A program made the translations under genes and the position numbers. Below, piece by piece: positions 34,817-36,397 of a DNA stretch of 36,397 bases; positions within the stretch are counted from its first letter, which is position 1, and the number at the start of each line of letters is the position of its first letter. The stretch comes from Methanohalobium sp. (GTDB lineage: Archaea > Halobacteriota > Methanosarcinia > Methanosarcinales > Methanosarcinaceae): the NCBI RefSeq assembly GCF_018609725.1, contig NZ_JAHENT010000024.1:1-36397 (forward strand), in the 5' to 3' direction. The notes under the pieces were generated by a model. That model was not told where the DNA came from. It saw nothing but the letters and a program-made list of their open reading frames with translations, and made no database searches.

Positions 34817-36016
34817 TTAACAGTGGGATGAATTGCGACCATCTGTTTTTATATTTGAGTTTAAATTTAATCTGTCTAATTGATAGGTATATCCATCGAA
34901 CCTCTGTATGAGTTTGAAATATTTGTGGTTTATACCCTGTGCAATCCTTTTAGCACCGTTTTTGATGTCGAAATATCCGCTGCTTCTGCATGCGACTGCA
35001 CCTTTCCAGGTGCCTTTATACTTTCCATTATCAACTATCGCTTTTATGATGTTTCCTGACTGGAAACCGAATATGTATTTGATTCTTGGTGCAGGTTTTC
35101 TCGGGAAACCATATTTGTCCAGTTTGCATCTCTTATAACTGCCTCTACCTTTAGCATGGATATACAGAATCTCGTTTGTTTTGAATCTGAGTTCATCCGG
35201 AGTGGATTTGCCTACACAGCATGCATCAAAGTGATGATCTTTAGGCAGGTTTAATTTTATCCTGTTCATCTTGGTCAGTGCACCTGTACCGCATTCTACA
35301 GGTAGTTTTGTATCTTTCAGTAAATCAAAGACCTTCCATCTTGTAGAGTTAACAATCGCTGTATCTTTAAGAGGTTTCTTGGCTTTATCATGCACTTCAG
35401 GATGACCGAATTCTTCAGCAGTCATTTTACCTTTGTTCTGGTTGCAGTCGTGACAGGAAATCGCCAAGTTGCTGACTCTGTCAGACCCATTTCTAATTCT
35501 CGGTACGATGTGTTCTACTTCCAGTTGTGCATCCTGTCTACCGCAATATACACAGGTTCTCTGGAATTTGTCAAGCAGATACTCTCTAACTTCGTAACCC
35601 TGTAGATTACCTTGCTGGTACTCAATACCTTTGATTTCAGGGTTTTCCATCAGCTGAGTGTCGAATCTGATATTTTCATAAGATATTGAGCTTATAGGAA
35701 TCAATTTCCTAACCCATGATTGTATGTTGTCCACTCTGCTCTGGAGGGATGGCGGCAACCATCCTTCAGTTCTTTTTCTGTTATCGAATCTGGGTTTTCT
35801 GTATCTCAGGTTCTGTGATCTTCTTCTGCGTCTGAAACTCCTCCTATCATCAAGTTTCTTTTTAATATCAGTTCTGTGATTAACCTGGGCTAACCAGACT
35901 ACATCTCTGTTGCTTTTAAGTACAGCTAATCCTGTGTATCTTGAGCCATAATCTATCTTCAATCTAAAGTCATCTCCCTTCGACAAAGTTATCCCGGTTT
36001 GTCGTGCACAGCACAC
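34817..36016 (-). CDS. iscB: IscB RuvC-HNH nuclease lacking the N-terminal PLMP domain
   Basis: This IscB (Cas9-ancestor family) keeps its full catalytic core. RuvC-I is LKIDYGSRYTGLAVL with Asp22, the bridge helix is RRSFRRRRR (59-66), and RuvC-II is SYENIRFDTQLMENPEI with Glu114. HNH has C155/C158, EHIVPR with His169, SNLA and CHDCNQNKG. RuvC-III is KDHHFDACCVG with His262/Asp264, and a basic C-terminal domain follows. Numbering is from the GTG at 36016, which lies inside the guide-RNA region and is unlikely to be the true start. A deletion joined the RNA's 3' end to codon 17-18, removing the PLMP domain. A TTG at 35960-35962 with GGGAG 11 nt upstream could start a 381-residue protein. Activity is uncertain. 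Confidence 0.85.
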   Translation of the reverse strand: MCCARQTGITLSKGDDFRLKIDYGSRYTGLAVLKSNRDVVWLAQVNHRTDIKKKLDDRRSFRRRRRSQNLRYRKPRFDNRKRTEGWLPPSLQSRVDNIQSWVRKLIPISSISYENIRFDTQLMENPEIKGIEYQQGNLQGYEVREYLLDKFQRTCVYCGRQDAQLEVEHIVPRIRNGSDRVSNLAISCHDCNQNKGKMTAEEFGHPEVHDKAKKPLKDTAIVNSTRWKVFDLLKDTKLPVECGTGALTKMNRIKLNLPKDHHFDACCVGKSTPDELRFKTNEILYIHAKGRGSYKRCKLDKYGFPRKPAPRIKYIFGFQSGNIIKAIVDNGKYKGTWKGAVACRSSGYFDIKNGAKRIAQGINHKYFKLIQRFDGYTYQLDRLNLNSNIKTDGRNSSHC

Positions 36017-36171
36017 TGTCCCTACCTCTCAGGACTGTTTAATGCTGTACGATAGACCAACGGACTAGGGAAGCATCCGAGGGTATCGTAGCCGGGATAA
36101 CGTAGTTCCTGTAGAAGGAACTCAGTCTGGTCAATCAGGGCTTACCTCACCGGGCAAGCCCACCTCTTTAC
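35975..36171 (-). ncRNA. Candidate omega-RNA scaffold of IscB copy 2
   Basis: The region corresponds position by position to the candidate scaffold of copy 1. The long-range pairing GTTATCCCGGT (35988-35998) with GCCGGGATAAC (36091-36101) is kept for 10 of 11 pairs. The hairpin GTTCCT-GTAGA-AGGAAC (36105-36121) has a changed loop but an intact stem. The GTCCCTACCTCTCAGGAC core is identical. The 5' part of the transcript, where the guide should be, would now be read from the MITE. Ends approximate. Confidence 0.62.
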
Positions 36172-36397
36172 AGGCTGTCCGACAATTCATTATTATCAAT
36201 TTATTTTTATTTATTATTTAAATAAACGTAGGTTGAAGATTAGTTTATTTATCAATAGCATTTATCCAATCATTCCAAAAACCAAGTATGGCTAATATTA
36301 CCTGATATAAGAGAAACAATATAGATTTATCATATCACTTACTTAGCAGGTTCTTTTGTAGAAGAGTTCCATTTTAATATTAATTGTCGGACAGGCT
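36172..36397. repeat. MITE-like element with terminal inverted repeats, at window end
   Basis: AGGCTGTCCGACAATT (36172-36187) and AATTGTCGGACAGGCT (36382-36397) are inverted repeats with one mismatch in 16, with weaker similarity continuing inward. The 226 bp contain no open frame worth reporting and are strongly AT-rich, so this is a non-autonomous element rather than a full IS. It is inserted in the left-end hairpin of IscB copy 2. The right repeat coincides with the last base of the window, so a few more bases of the element could lie outside. Confidence 0.7.

Larger units (their letters stand above)
34788..36172 (-). mobile_element. IscB element, copy 2, left end truncated by a MITE
   Basis: This minus-strand element of about 1.38 kb runs in the same orientation as copy 1, 5 kb away. 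The right end CACGAGAAGCGTCGCAAGG and the left-end region up to CCCACCTCTTTA (36160-36171) match copy 1. At that point the second arm of the terminal hairpin (GAGGTGGG in copy 1) is replaced by a 226-bp inverted-repeat element. A hairpin CCCACTGTT/AACAGTGGG (34808-34827) overlaps the iscB stop codon. No TnpA is present. Confidence 0.85.

Noticed and set aside
1-36397. CRISPR arrays, rRNA genes or a replication origin
   Set aside because: No regularly spaced repeats, rRNA sequence, or Orc1/Cdc6 gene with origin-box clusters was seen; the OapC-like gene alone is not evidence for an origin.

Overview
This window is AT-rich archaeal DNA, most consistent with a methanogen of the Methanosarcinales, possibly a halophilic genus (the genus is an inference). 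Support comes from the archaeal shikimate route (ADH synthase plus type II dehydroquinate synthase), a split GMP synthase amidotransferase, SRP54, ribosomal protein S17e, an A1-U72 archaeal initiator tRNA without encoded CCA, a response regulator with a methanogen-type output domain, and TATA/Shine-Dalgarno signals of archaeal type.

Positions 1-18,770 are mostly housekeeping. A minus-strand aromatic amino-acid operon (ADH synthase, DHQ synthase II, aroD, aroE cut by the window edge) is divergent from guaAA. Then come SRP54, tRNA-iMet, a purine-salvage group (phosphoribosyltransferase, MTA/MTI phosphorylase), an OapC-like zinc ribbon, a DUF1624 membrane protein, DNA polymerase IV, a small membrane protein, a decayed TnpB insertion element, rps17e-dapA-dapB, pyrB-pyrI, an ABC exporter, a small gene with its own promoter and terminator, a ZIP metal transporter and a DpsL ferritin-like protein.

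Positions 18,840-28,350 hold an intact TnpB element, tRNA-Leu, and three large minus-strand genes: a PAPS-reductase-like enzyme with RNA-binding and ferredoxin parts, a 1111-residue multi-PAS histidine kinase, and a MrfA/Hrq1-type helicase with C-terminal TPRs. The helicase start overlaps the kinase stop by 4 nt.

Positions 28,750-36,397 are an accessory region: a response regulator, a histidine-kinase fragment split by an IscB element, a geranylgeranyl-reductase-family flavoprotein, a flippase, decayed TnpB and surface-protein fragments, a second IscB element, and a 226-bp MITE-like element at the window end. The most notable feature is the pair of IscB (RuvC-HNH, Cas9-ancestor family) elements in direct orientation. 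The two have complementary deletions, and both keep an upstream structured region that looks like the omega-RNA scaffold. One copy keeps the N-terminal PLMP domain but has lost RuvC-I through HNH. The other keeps every catalytic segment but has lost PLMP, and its outer left end has been replaced by the MITE.
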